Positions 10,142-20,289 of a DNA stretch of 45,850 bases are shown piece by piece. The notes under the pieces were generated by a model, which saw nothing but the letters and a program-made list of their open reading frames with translations, had not been told where the DNA came from and did not search any database. The first letter of the stretch is position 1. Every line of letters begins with the position of its first letter. Position numbers and translations under genes: made by a program. Origin of the DNA: Gnetum montanum (lineage: Eukaryota > Streptophyta > Gnetopsida > Gnetales > Gnetaceae); the NCBI GenBank assembly GCA_015680685.1, contig MNCI01005943.1, positions 231,469-277,318 on the forward strand, read 5' to 3'.

Positions 10142-10480
10142 TTCATCATAATTCCAGAATGGCTAAAAATACAATGCGAAACTATAAGAATTAACCATGT
10201 TCAGTGAAACCATGTACCATTTAGTTGTCTATTATATACCTTTCCTATAAAGGGCTGCTCAACTACATAATATTGTTTCATTTTGTAAGACTTGATTGAT
10301 GTTTCTTCATGGAACTTCATCATTTTCACATCTCAACCATGATCAACCCCATCGATTCTCCCTCGTTCCATGAGTGCTTGCCCATCCCAGCACAATAGAC
10401 ACAAATTCACACTAAAGAAAAGAAATTGATTCCAACTCTGCTACATAAAGCACACCACACTATAGCTCCAACTGAACACA
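10142..10480. other. No gene recognised
   Basis: This A/T-rich sequence of about 340 bp lies between the tandem duplication and the 3' end of LINE-B. I see no coding signal. No clear poly(A) tail of LINE-B (T run on this strand) is visible, so the LINE may be truncated at its 3' end. Confidence 0.4.
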
Positions 10481-10542
10481 AACTACTACTTTGTTTGCCC
10501 ACTCAAATTCTGAGTTTCACAAGTACGCAAAAAGCTCCTGCT

Positions 10543-11110
10543 GTCCACGAAATTGGCGGCCTGCTAGATACCTTACATGGCTGACTCTTGCCTGTTCCAG
10601 TCAGCCAGCGAAGTTCCCCCATGAAGATGGAAACGCGCCGAGGTCCGATGGATGTGGTGCCTGAGCTCACCCCAGAAGCTATCGTAGTTGATGCCTAGGA
10701 TGAGGTATGGGCACTGCCCCCCTCTAAGCCATTGTTGAGCATTGTGCTCGTGTGCCCAATCGAGCTGTCGTTGTCGTTGCTCCTCTTCCTCTTGCATGCG
10801 TTCTTGTTCCACTCGCTTCGCCTCTTCATATTCCCTTTGGGCAGCTTCCTCCTATAGCAGTTCTTCCTGCACTTGGGCCCGGATTTCATCCACTAACCAG
10901 GCCCAGGCAGCGTTAGCCATGAGGTCTTGCTGCCTCACCCTCTCCTACTCCTGTTCGTAAAACTGGGCCTCCAAGTTGGCCCATGCTTGTGCAAGGGCTT
11001 CATGCCATTTGCCTCCCATTCCCGTCATTCAGCCTCACGCGCTTTGGTTGCGGCCCTTTGTGTGGCCTGCCGCAACTCCTTGTTCCAATTCATGCTGCGT
11101 CCGGAGGTCT
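10543..11110 (-). pseudogene. LINE-B C-terminal region: Gln/Glu-rich coiled coil followed by mutated J-domain
   Basis: On the minus strand a Gln/Glu/Arg-rich helix (VDEIRAQVQEELL, stop, EEAAQREYEEAKRVEQER) runs to about 10760. Then come HEHNAQQWLRGG and the J-domain-like part: QCPYLILGI (helix I side), ARFHLHG at the HPD position (10621-10629 reads H-L-H), and QAANFVDS in another frame (10543-10563) at the helix IV position. Alignment with LINE-E (CPYKVM...KFHPDK...QEAANFV) and LINE-D shows the same order and spacing. J-domains stimulate Hsp70 ATPase through HPD; with H-L-H this copy could not. Stops and a frameshift are present. Confidence 0.65.
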
Positions 11111-11540
11111 CTGGCGAAGGGGATTTCGGCCCGGCGAGGTTGGCAGGGGGGCTGCTGTTCCCGTTGGGTCTACCACTTTCGCGTGAAGGTTGTTGCCGGC
11201 AGGGTCCAGCGGTTCCCCCGACTGGTCGAAACCATAGGGCCAGCAGGGGGAGGCCCCCGCGGGGGGGCACCTTGGGACGATGATGGGTTTTGCCCCCCCT
11301 CCCCCCCTCTGCCCCCCGCCACAAGGCTAAGAGTAACCCCGAATGGCGGCCACATCGTTTAAGTTGAAGGGTTGCCAGGAAAAAATAGGGAAGGTTAACC
11401 TGGCAGCCAAATTTCAGGCAACACAAAAACGCAAAGTGTATGCCCTGGAGCTTGGAGCTGTTGCCAAATTGGACAAAAACTCTGTCCACTAGATTTGCCG
11501 CATGGGCCCAGAGACGGGGCAGAGAAGATCTAGGCACCTA

Positions 11541-11867
11541 TCATCTTTGTGTGCGTGGCACGGGCCCTTCAAAAAGCAATTCTGTGTCTTGTAGACCGCG
11601 TGTGGAAGGTAGGAAGACCTCGCCGGTGGCTTGGGCCCCCAGACAGCTAGCAATTGAGGATTCCATGATGGTAACCTCGCGTCCTCGAAAATAGGTCTGG
11701 TCATTGTGCCAGTTAGCGAAGAATGCGTCGTCAGCCAGATCTGGGTCCCCAACCAGCCATTGTAGGGGGTCACACCAGCCACACTGTGTCACCATCTGCC
11801 AAAGTTCTTCGTCCTCCTGAAATGTGGCGTAGTTTGGTTCAAACGTCGATCTGACTCCCATCATCAC
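11541..11867 (-). pseudogene. LINE-B block X: conserved region of unknown function
   Basis: This is a 108-codon open stretch. It contains ELWQMVTQ, GDPDLADDAFFANW, a TYFRG motif, IASCLGAQATGEVFLP and RGLQD. The same pattern recurs at the same place in LINE-D (35537-35863) and LINE-E (38620-38835): LWQ...GD-x-x-LA...NW-x-x-D-x-T-x-F-x-G...IA-x-x-LG...GE-(I/V)-(V/F)-L...GLQ. It lies between the zinc finger and the coiled coil. I do not recognise it; RNase H, found here in some plant L1s, is not evident. Confidence 0.6.
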
Positions 11868-11961
11868 CTTGATTTCTTTCCACGCACGGAGAGCTTGGAA
11901 AACCAGCCATCGGGGGGTAGCCTATCCCAGTGAAAAATAGTGTGGTTTCTTGCTTTCCACA

Positions 11962-12621
11962 CTACCCATAAAGTAGCGTGGCCCAAGAATCACCGGTGAG
12001 GCGCATCGAGGGGGTCACCCCCACTGCGAGCCACGTGGCACACATGTATGTGCAGTCAGAAACGAGGTGTTGGACTATCTCGGATTCAGCACCGCACCAG
12101 GGACAAGTGTTGTCTTGAATGAGGTCGCGTCTACATAGAAAAGCGTGCACTAGTAGCACATCCTGCCACATTAACCAGAGGAAGATCTTGATCTTCTCAG
12201 GGAGCCGCCCCCTCCAAATCTGCTGCTAGTTGACCACCTGCAGGTACTTGGCCGTTAGCAGCCTACGCGTCTTGAGGTCCAACCACCCCAGAGTCTGCAT
12301 CGCCCACACGTGTCAATAGAGCACCTGCCAAGGTCCAGAATCTCGCATCCCACCTCCCAACATCAATACTTCGCATTCATGATGTGGATCCACTAGATCG
12401 GCTCCCCATGCGGGCACATAAAACAAAGCATCAGACGTTGCTGCCCAAGCATCAGTTCGTCTTTGAAAGATGAGATGCCCAGCACCCCCCCCCCCCCCCC
12501 CCCCCGGGGCATTACGAGGGCACACGACCCGTTCCCAGTTTACCAAGTGGATTTTGGCCCCCCTTGCCCCCTTTCCAAATGAAGCTCTTGACCAACATGT
12601 TGATCCTATTAATGATGGCAT
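11962..12621 (-). pseudogene. LINE-B post-RT region with zf-RVT zinc finger
   Basis: First segment (12621-12313): IHLVNWERVVCPRNAPGG, the usual (M)HLVNW...CLPK-x-x-GG motif after plant L1 RT domains, here expanded by a poly-Gly run. Second segment (12171-11962): WQDVLLVHAFLCRRDL, then CPWCGAESEIVQHLVSDC, matching the zf-RVT pattern C-x2-C...H-x-x-x-x-C seen downstream of many plant LINE RTs. The two are in separate frames. Role: probably RNA binding. Confidence 0.75.
12485..12505. repeat. C21 homopolymer
   Basis: Twenty-one consecutive C residues (G21 on the LINE coding strand) lie where related LINEs have a short Gly-Gly coding stretch. It produces a poly-Gly insertion in the post-RT region. 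Confidence 0.95.
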
Positions 12622-12776
12622 TTGGGGGGGTGGCTACGGCCGCCATGAACCAGGTAACCACCATGAGGATCCCCATCCCCACAAGCAATTGTCCTTTTCA
12701 AGTCAAGAAACAATTTGCCCAGTGGCCCATCTTTCTTTCTTTCAACTTTCTTCATCAGTGGCCCCCACGACATGCT

Positions 12777-14130
12777 CTACCCCCATTGGTAGAGTGGGAT
12801 GCCCAGGTATGTGTCTTTGCCCGTTCCGGGCAAGATATTTAGGACTTGCACCACTCGGTTTCTAACCTGTTCATCCACGTTAACAAAATGAGCTGAAGAC
12901 TTAGCTCTATTAATCTCCAGCCCCAACTCAGCCACCAATCGAGATAGAGCGATGTTGATGCATCGTGCTTGTGGGACCCCTGCCCGACTGAGTAGCATTG
13001 TGTCATCTGCATAGTGTTCAGCCCGACATTCCAGCCTCGTAATGTCCAAGCTATCTACCCCCGATGTGTTGCAATAGTTTTGCATTAGATCCATAGCAAT
13101 GATGAATAGCAGGGGTGAAAGTGGGTCCCCCTGTTGTAACCCCCTCCTTGGTGAGGAGAGACCCCACAGCCGCCCCCCCCCCCCCCCCCCCCCATGTCAA
13201 AAGAGAAACTAGCAGATGACTACATGTGAATGCAAAGCTAGATGAACTGTTGGTCAAAGCCTTTCTGTTGCATAATGGAAGTTAGGGCTTCCCAGCTAAG
13301 CGTGTCATATGCCTTGGTAATGTCGAGTTTGAGACAAAACCCAGGAAAACCTGTAGTTCGAAGTGAGTGGAGCACCTCCTGCATGAGGAGAACCTGATCC
13401 TAGAGGGTTCGGCCCTACACGAAGCCTGCTTGGTTAATTCCCACAAGTTTGGGCATAAGTGGCACAAGCCTATGCACAATCAATTTGGAGAAGATCTGAA
13501 TAAGCACATTGCAGACTTCGATAAGGCAGAAGTGTTCTGGGCGGTGTGCGTCCGATTGTTTTGGAATGTACACAATTCGGGAGCAATTGAGCTCACTTCA
13601 GACCTACCTCTTGGCCAGCATAAGATTGAACGCATCTAGGATATTGGGTCCCATAATATCCATCAATGTCTTAAAGAACTCAAGGCTCCAGCCATCAAGA
13701 CCAAGTGCCTTCCCTCCTGGCATGTTGTTGATGGTGGCAATGAGTTCCTGCCACGAAAAGGGGGCCAGCAACTGTGTGTTGTCCTCCTCATTCAGCACCT
13801 ACGCCACTTGGACCGAGATAGGCTTGGTAGATCACTTGGCCCAGATCCTCCCCCAATATTGAGTCAGCTCACTTGCGATTTTCTGCAGGTCATCAATAAT
13901 CTCCCTATCCTGGTTGTGTAGACAACGTGGCTGGCCCCATCCACGTGTCTTACCGATGGCAAAAAAAAAAGTTTGTTTGCTTGTCCCCTTCTCGAAGCCA
14001 TCTAACCCGGGAGCGTTGTCGCCAGTATGTCTCCTCTTCCAAGTCAAGGCTTTGAAGCTATTGCAGAATGTGCTGCTCCTCCTTGTGCAAGTCCTCCCCA
14101 GCTTCTTGTCGGGTCTGGATCCAACCAAGT
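12777..14130 (-). pseudogene. LINE-B reverse transcriptase
   Basis: Minus-strand pieces in order: 14128-13832 (linker, KQTFFFAIGKTRGW and the DDLQKIASELTQYW segment preceding RT), 13798-13604 (GGKALGLDGWSLEFFK, the first RT block), 13479-13282 (degraded palm region), and 13094-12777 (MDLMQN, then EHYADDTMLL with the catalytic Y-A-D-D at 13002-13013, and ELGLEINRAKS). This is the standard order of an L1-type RT. The catalytic aspartates of the YADD block remain, but frameshifts and a poly-G expansion break the frame. Confidence 0.87.
13173..13193. repeat. Second C21 homopolymer
   Basis: Again exactly 21 C residues (minus strand G21), at the RT position where LINE-E encodes a segment with HLGGF. 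It introduces poly-Gly and probably a frameshift into LINE-B. Confidence 0.95.
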
Positions 14131-14262
14131 TGATCCCGGAGTGCCCTTTGACCCATCCTAGAGGAGAATTTATCCTCCACTAGGAGGGCCCAGATGGCCC
14201 ACTTTAGTCAAAGCAAAGCACTCCTTAAGGAAGTTTCAGGGGGCACCTTGGCCTGTAACGGC

Positions 14263-14608
14263 ACCAATTCAGATTGCCTTCAAGATGAATTTTCATTATT
14301 CCATGTGGCTCTTGTGGTCGTATCTTTCCTCCCTTGCAAAATTCTATCTTTGATATGCCATCTCCAATTTCGATACATTGTTCATGTTAGTTTCAATGAG
14401 TATAGGTACCCCTTCCATGGTTGTAAAAAGGTCACTTGATGACCTTCCAAGGCTCATAAGATGATGGGAAAATTCACATTGTTGATGGCCTAAAGGCAAA
14501 TTTGTCTTATTTGATTATGTATCCTAAACTTACCCTTATCATGAGTTTATTTTGAAAGCTCTTTTTTGTATCTTATAACATAATTCTAAATGGTACAGAG
14601 ATGGATAT
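14263..14608. other. No gene recognised
   Basis: This is sequence between the 5' end of LINE-B and a family W fragment. It is A/T-rich, without recognisable motifs on either strand. Confidence 0.4.
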
Positions 14609-15000
14609 TGTAATGCCCCACATTTGTACATGTGAACTTAGTATTCTATTAAATGCTTAGACTTTAATTTCTTTTAAAGCTTATATATATTTGAAGATAT
14701 GCCTAATGTTTTTTAATAATATGAAGATCTTTATTTGGGTGAGATAAGCAAAATTACTATTTATTTCTAATTTTTGTCTCATATATATATATATATATGA
14801 TTAATGAATGAGCATTGCAAAGTTTAACCTTATTTTAAAATAATATTAGGAAATTAACATGACATGGATTCATGGTTTATTCTGACATTTAGTTAGAATT
14901 TTTAAATTATTAAATATTTAATTAATTAAAATACGTCAAAATTCAAAGTTGTCAGATTGTGCTCAAATTTGGTGGACTAACTTAGTTTTACACCTATGGC
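14609..15000 (+). repeat. Family W LTR-like fragment (head segment)
   Basis: The segment starts TGTAATGCCCCACATTTGTACA, matching heads at 20854 (TGTAGTGACCCACATTTG) and 32100 (TGTAGTAACCCACAATTG). Its last 110 bp are nearly identical to 32330-32440, including TTAGAATTTTTAAATTATTA and AATACGTCAA. It stops at TTTTACACCTA where LINE-C sequence begins. It contains an AT dinucleotide run near 14785. Confidence 0.7.
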
Positions 15001-15009
15001 CCGACCAGA

Positions 15010-15873
15010 ATGAAAATTTATCCTGCACAGCTAAGGATTAGATAGCCCACTTCAGGCAAAGGAGGCCATCATGTAGAAAGTTCCTGGGGTCCCCCCACCC
15101 TGTTGATAACTTGCCTAGATATCTTCAACCAAGGAGTGTAGCCACAATTTGAGCAGCCAAGAAACTTCAAATCAAAAAGGTTGAGGCAACCATTTCCGTG
15201 GAGGCCCCAAGCAGCAAAGGATCAACTAGTGATCTAAAGCCAATTGCTCCTTACCGATAACCTGCACATCTAGCCGCAGCAGAAGCTCCGAGCTAATCCA
15301 AACCCAATATATCCTAGAGAGGACCCATTCAGGCCCCCTACATCTATTACTCCACGTAAATTGACAGTTTTTGATCTCCAAGTCAACCGGCAATTGCAAC
15401 ACCAAAAAGTGCTAAAAGTCCTAGGCCCCTAGGGGGTTGGCGTAGTCTATGCCTAATTTTTCCCAAGGGTGAAGCTGCTGATTGAAATCATCCACAATGA
15501 GCCAAGCCCACTAATTCAAGATCAATGCAGCCATCCTCTCTAGTTCCAACAACCAAAGCTCCCAAGCTTGGGCCCCATAAAAGTTGGTCAACCAAAGGCT
15601 CTGGGAAGGAACGTAAATGGTAATACTCCATTGTGACGAGTCAATCTTCGAAACCTTGAGGTGAGCCAAGATGGCCAAACCCTCTACACACCCTTGACAG
15701 GGCCTTAGGTGCAAATTACAACCGCCCCATTGCAAGTGTAATGTTTTTGAAGCCTACAGCTTGGTTTCTTCTAGGCAAACAATGTCACAATCCTCAAATC
15801 GCACAATCTCCCACAGGGTATTTCTTTTATAGGGTGTACCCTGTCCCCTAGAAGTCCATGAGAGGATCTTCAT
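15010..15873 (-). pseudogene. LINE-C apurinic endonuclease (APE) domain, N-terminal part of ORF2
   Basis: The reading starts at ATG 15871-15873 with MKILSWTSRGQGTPYKR, the classic plant L1 start (MKILSWNCRGLG). It continues with the DIVCLEETKL motif carrying the metal-binding Glu, then TAG. Next comes a frame with LTNFYGAQAWELWLLELE near 15595-15540, equivalent to the N-x-YGP motif. The rest is interrupted by stops, with KWAI and QDKFSFW near the end. The domain nicks target DNA to prime reverse transcription. The Asn of the first block is changed (WTS for WNC) and stops are present, so it is inactive. Confidence 0.83.
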
Positions 15874-16226
15874 GTGTTACTGGTGGAACATCGTTGGTAG
15901 ACCTCTTTCAGGGTTTGCTGTATACCCAAGTCAATACTCCTTGTCTATTTGTCCTGTGGCATAGGTTTGGACAGGCAACCCAACCTGCCCTCCTCTAGCA
16001 AAACCAAAAAGCCACCAAAGTTTTCCATAGGCAGAGGAGTTGAAACTGGCCACCGTGGCTTTGAACTCCCCCGAACCACATTAACCCAATCGCCCAACGG
16101 GGGGAGCTTGACCCTTGGCTTAGTAGGTGTGACAGAAGACAGGGTAGTGGGAGATGGGCTACATGCACCCCCAAGCACCACCTAGGGCATGTGAGGGCCA
16201 ACAGGCGAAGCCTGCACCCACCCCCA

Positions 16227-16912
16227 CTACCCCACCACAACCCAATCCCCACCCAAAGGGCCCGCTGCCATGCCAAGTGCAGGAGCCTTCGCCCACCACA
16301 CCCCCAAACCTCGAAACCTACAATTGACCTCACAGTGGCCGTTTTTCCTACACAAGGAACACCCCCTTTGGGCTGGTAGGATAAGCTTTGCCAGTTGGTC
16401 CATCTTGAGGTTCTCAAATTCTGCCCATAGCCATTCATCACCCCTCGGCAACTCAAGCACGACCTCCTTGACCAAGTCCTTTGGAGACAAGGCCCACCAA
16501 ACATGGAAATGAGCGAAGCCCCTATGCTCCATCGACAATGTAACCTTATCAAAGGAGATATACTCCTCAAAGAAGCTTGCAATCCTCCTCAGAAATTCCA
16601 GATTCGACATTTTCCAAGGAATCCCAAAACACACATCCAAATCGGTGCACGCGAGAACAAGTCCAACTCCTGATGAACCCCTAGCCACTAGTGCATAACC
16701 ACCAACCCCCTAGCACTGTAAAATCACGACCCTCCCCAAAGGATCACATCTCGTTCCGTCAAGTTCTTAAACATGAACAGGAGCACGTTGTCCGACAAAC
16801 TACATACCTCCACCTCCCTAATCCCCCAAACCTCCATTGTCCACTTTTAGGTAAGGTCTAGCTTCAACTAGGCCCCAAAAGACACAAATCGCCCAATCAA
16901 GCTATGCTCCAT
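16227..16912 (-). pseudogene. LINE-C ORF1, DUF4283-like with CCHC knuckle
   Basis: From ATG 16910-16912 the frame reads TMEHSLIGRFVSFGA, then a TAG, KWTMEVWGIREVEV and LLFMFKNLTERDVILWGG. A frameshift near 16690 moves the coding to the frame open from 16688 to 16227, with MSNLEFLRRIASFFEEY, GFAHFHVWW and the zinc knuckle CSLCRKNGHCEVNC (C-x2-C-x4-H-x4-C). The architecture matches LINE-A ORF1. It is pseudogenic by frameshift and stops. Confidence 0.78.
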
Positions 16913-17130
16913 GGTCCTAACCCCCTCGTCTGGCAGTCCACTATCCTACAACCTCATCATGCCATCCAAGTGGGAGCACTCCTCAATACCTCTGCCCACA
17001 AAACCAGACTCACCAACTGCACCTACACTCCTTGCTGAGCCGTTGCCAACCACAGGGTCCCCCTCAACGCCACCCTATGCAGTCTCCCCCATGCCAGCGT
17101 CGGCACCTAAACCAAACTTAGATGAAAGTT

Positions 17131-17984
17131 GTTTTTGCAACAATTCAAAAACAACCATAATGATTTGGGATATTTTTGGCACAAAGATTATCAACAAGGG
17201 CTAAGGATCATTGATACAAGAATTGGTACTGCCAGCAACAAGTGAGAGTATACTTGGGCCAATGACTAATTTGTGAATGTTTTAAAATCGTCGACTTATT
17301 GGGTTTTGGTTGGAATTTGGTTGACAAATCCTTCTCCCTTTAATGCTTAAATCTTGGTTTTGAATCTTGATTTATATTTTTATAAGTTTTCAAGTTTTCT
17401 TTTGATATCTTTCTATAAGTCCAATGGAAAGGGAAATAGTCTATGATGTTAGTTTATGGTTGTGATTTATCTATTCTCTGCTGTGAAAACTTGGATTGTT
17501 TAAGTAAATGTTTAATGGTATAATGGTTAGAAGAGTTAAATTCAAATGATTTTTTTATTGTGAATGTTGCTAGAAAACTATAAAATATTATTATGACATT
17601 GAATAGATTTGATATTACTAATTTATTTGTTTATTGTGGCCATATGTTTGGTTGAACAAATTTTTTGATGATCAAGCTTAGATATATTTTTATAGTTTGA
17701 GAAAAATCATAGTTTGATTTTTAAATCAGAAAAGATAATTATAGAACTGTACTCCATGCTAGAGGAATCTTGCATAAATTCCTTTTACAGTGGCTATTTG
17801 TTTTCAGAATTATATCTATTTCTTAAAATTAGCATTGATTGTCCTATTTCAGAGCTAGATCTTGGGGCTGTTATTTTCATTTTAATTTCCTATGTTAATA
17901 CTGCTCTGATTGTTGTTAAAAAGAAAATCACCTATGCTTTTTTTTTTAACCAGCGTCTTAGGGGCTTTAAGTGTTAACTCTTCC
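17131..17984. other. No gene recognised; A/T-rich
   Basis: About 850 bp of strongly A/T-rich DNA separate LINE-C and a gypsy RT relic. An 87-codon plus frame (17714-17977) rich in Ile and Leu has no recognisable motif. Confidence 0.4.
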
Positions 17985-18345
17985 TCCCATAATGGGTGTT
18001 ACATATACCTAGACTCCTTTCTGATAGTCTTTATAGATGATATTTTAAGTTACTTTGAGAGCTCCAAGAAATGTAAGAAGCACCTTAGAATTATTTTGCA
18101 AATGTTAAGGATCATAAATAATATGCAAGCATAAACAAATATGCATTTTTGCAAGAGAGTGTGTACTTCTTGGAGCATACAGTGTCTAAAAGTGGGATAA
18201 CAATCAATAATGAAAAGACAAAGAATAATAGAGTGGACAACATCAAAGAATGTTAAGAATATATGCAGTTTCTACGGTTTCGCAGGGTACTATCAATGTT
18301 TCATTCTTCATTTTTCAAAAGTCACAGCTCCATTAATACATCCTT
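17985..18345 (+). pseudogene. Ty3/gypsy reverse transcriptase relic
   Basis: The plus strand reads YLDSFLIVFIDDILSYFESS, with the catalytic F-I-D-D at 18030-18041, then KKHLRIILQMLR. After a stop and frame changes, EHTVSKSGITINNEK and a VRSFYGFAGYYQ-like segment match the RT thumb and connection of plant gypsy elements (FLGH-x-VSK-x-GI...F-x-GLAGYYR). No other domain is detectable. The piece is old and A/T-rich. Confidence 0.75.
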
Positions 18346-19372
18346 AATTTTAAAAAAAAAATCAGCTAACAAAGAAAATGTCTACAAATCATCTAAAAAG
18401 AAACAGATCCTGTGTTTGGATGCAAACCATTAAACAACCTGGAAATGTCTGACCAGAAATTTCTCAACTCACAAGGCACACACTTGCTCATAAGCATGAA
18501 ACTCTTGTTAATTAAGCCTGTTGTGTCCGCCACTAAAAACTTTACAAATATCAAATACACTTTTCATTCAAGGAATGACAGGGAATGAGAAATCTCATTG
18601 GAAATATAAGCATGCTCAGACGCAAACCTGGTTCTATTAAGCATCTTATTGCTAAAATTAAAGATATTGAGCTCAAGATGGAAGAAATTGACCAAAGTAA
18701 TCAGCCTGATCTTCATTATTGTAGACTTGCAGTATCATTCAGTGTTGCTTGAATGACTCTCAGCTGACAGGGTACACCATGTCCCTTCATGCTAGTATAA
18801 AACTAAATGGAATGACCTTTAATTCACTAACCAAGAGTTAGTTTTTAAATTCATGTTTTTCAAGGAAAAGCAACTAATGGAAAATAGAATTATCCAATCA
18901 AGCATCACCCAAACACCACTATATTTACTCTCGGATATTTAAGGGTTTCTTGTGTTCCTTCAATCTTTCAGTAGAGGCATTTATCGTTTCATGGAACAGT
19001 TGAATAAGTCAGCACACCGATTTTTTAATATTGTAACAAATATAATGTTAATTAAATATCAGAATGTCCGTCTACTTCATAGAATGCTAGTGACTAAAAC
19101 GAACGTCTTGAACGAATAATGAAATAATACCAGTAAGTCTCGCACTCTCAGAAAGATACTAAAGTCTGTAGTGGCACTATCACTGCTGAAGTATTTGCTG
19201 AGCTCCCCAATCTAAATCATACAGAGAACACAGCATTTTGAGCACACTAGCACTGAGTTGGTGGATGTAATAATGCTTGCAACTGATGAAGTATCTAGTA
19301 TGTGATTCAAAATGTCTTAAGAAAAACAAAATGCAAGTGGTACAATGTTTACATTTAATAAAACATACTTAC
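18346..19372. other. No gene recognised
   Basis: Mixed A/T-rich sequence lies downstream (minus sense) of the three spliced exons. It could contain further exons or a 3' untranslated region, but no convincing open exon with splice sites was seen. Confidence 0.35.
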
Positions 19373-19907
19373 AGTGGAATGAATTTCTGCATTAATCAAT
19401 GGTCTACTAAAATCAATTTTATTATCATCAGTCGTGGGTGACACAAAGAGTTGTTGGAAGGCAGCAGGGATTCCAAGTTTATCAGCGAGTATGACCTACA
19501 CAACACAAGTAGCATATATTTTTGTAAAAATAAAACAGCAGCTACACGGTATGGTCCATATCAAACATAAAGAAGAATTGTGAACATACACTTACTAAAA
19601 AAAGGGAGAGAGGGAAATACAAACAATATTCAGAAACTACCTTCAGCTCACTAAGAAGAATGTTTTTCTCAATCTCAATAACAAACGAATCCTCAAAATC
19701 AACGTTAATTTTGGTTACAGACCTCTCAAACAAGCCACGAGAAATAAATCCCTGAAAAAAAAACTCCTACGGTAAATTAAATATTAAAATTAACTGAATA
19801 TGAAGATACCCTTGAACATGGATAAAGAGCAACAATTAACATATAACCTTTAAAACAACCGATGAATCAGGCGCACTCTTGACTTTCTCGCATATCTGAA
19901 AACATCC
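19373..19907 (-). CDS. Three GT-AG spliced exons of an unidentified cellular gene (partial)
   Basis: Minus-strand exons: 19907-19848 (60 nt, 20 codons), 19751-19641 (111 nt, 37 codons) and 19495-19373 (123 nt, 41 codons). All are phase 0 and stop-free, each preceded by a pyrimidine-rich AG and followed by GT (GTTATA, GTAGTT, GTAAGT). Introns are 96 and 145 nt. The spliced 98 residues include ICEKVKSAPDSS, RGLFERSVTKINVDF and LSELKVILADKLGIPAAFQQ. The stretch INVDF...IEIEKN...LKVILADKLGIP...QQLFV is reminiscent of a ubiquitin-like fold; that is tentative. I do not recognise the gene. Start, stop and other exons were not found, so this may be a gene part, a captured fragment or a pseudogene. 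Confidence 0.6.
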
Positions 19908-20289
19908 CTGAAAACAATTGAAATTAGTTACTAATACACATTACAGGTGCAAGGTTACTTCTGAAGTCAAAGAAGTGAAACCTTGTTTGAGTTTATAGAA
20001 ATAATTCCATGATGACAAAGTACGATTTTAGCATTAAGTCAATCTTAGTCCAACAAAATTAATCAAGCCATAATTTGCCATTAGTAATGTAATTTAACTT
20101 TACTTTTCTGGAATAAAAATGGCCAGTATTTCTTCATAGTCATGTGATGGTATTGAAAGTTATTATAAAAGTTTGTTGTATGTTTTCTCTCTGTTCTATT
20201 CCTAGAAGGACTTGCCTCTAACTTCATATGTTACTTATTAGAAATGCTTATGATGATGTATTTTTTATTAGAAAAATATTAATGGATGA
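19908..20289. other. No gene recognised
   Basis: A/T-rich sequence upstream (minus sense) of the three exons. No further exon with matching splice sites was identified by eye. Confidence 0.35.

Larger units (their letters stand above)
10480..14262 (-). mobile_element. LINE-B: 5'-truncated L1-type retrotransposon with J-domain 3' region
   Basis: In minus-strand order: end of the endonuclease-RT linker (14262-14130), reverse transcriptase (14130-12777), post-RT region and zinc finger (12621-11962), block X (11867-11541), Pro/Gly-rich linker, coiled coil and J-domain-like end (11110-10543). It is clearly more GC-rich than its surroundings. Frameshifts and stops disable it. It begins within the region matched by LINE-C at 15010-15090 (KWAI...DKFS), but the two differ too much to be one split copy. 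No target duplication was found. Confidence 0.8.
15003..17130 (-). mobile_element. LINE-C: L1-type retrotransposon, ORF1 and endonuclease part only
   Basis: Minus-strand order: leader (17130-16913, border approximate), ORF1 (16912-16227), a Pro-rich ORF1 tail and intergenic stretch, endonuclease (15873 to about 15030). It ends at 15003 against family W sequence, so RT and the 3' coding region are missing. ORF1 and endonuclease are related to LINE-A and LINE-E respectively, which puts it in the same family. Confidence 0.77.

Noticed and set aside
10927-11362. GC-rich plus-strand open frames
   Set aside because: They are antisense shadows of the LINE-B minus-strand coding region and have no recognisable domain.
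14160-15100. LINE-B and LINE-C as one element split by an insertion
   Set aside because: Their ends overlap (KWAI...DKFS is present in both) and the overlapping parts differ too much for a target duplication, so they are two copies.
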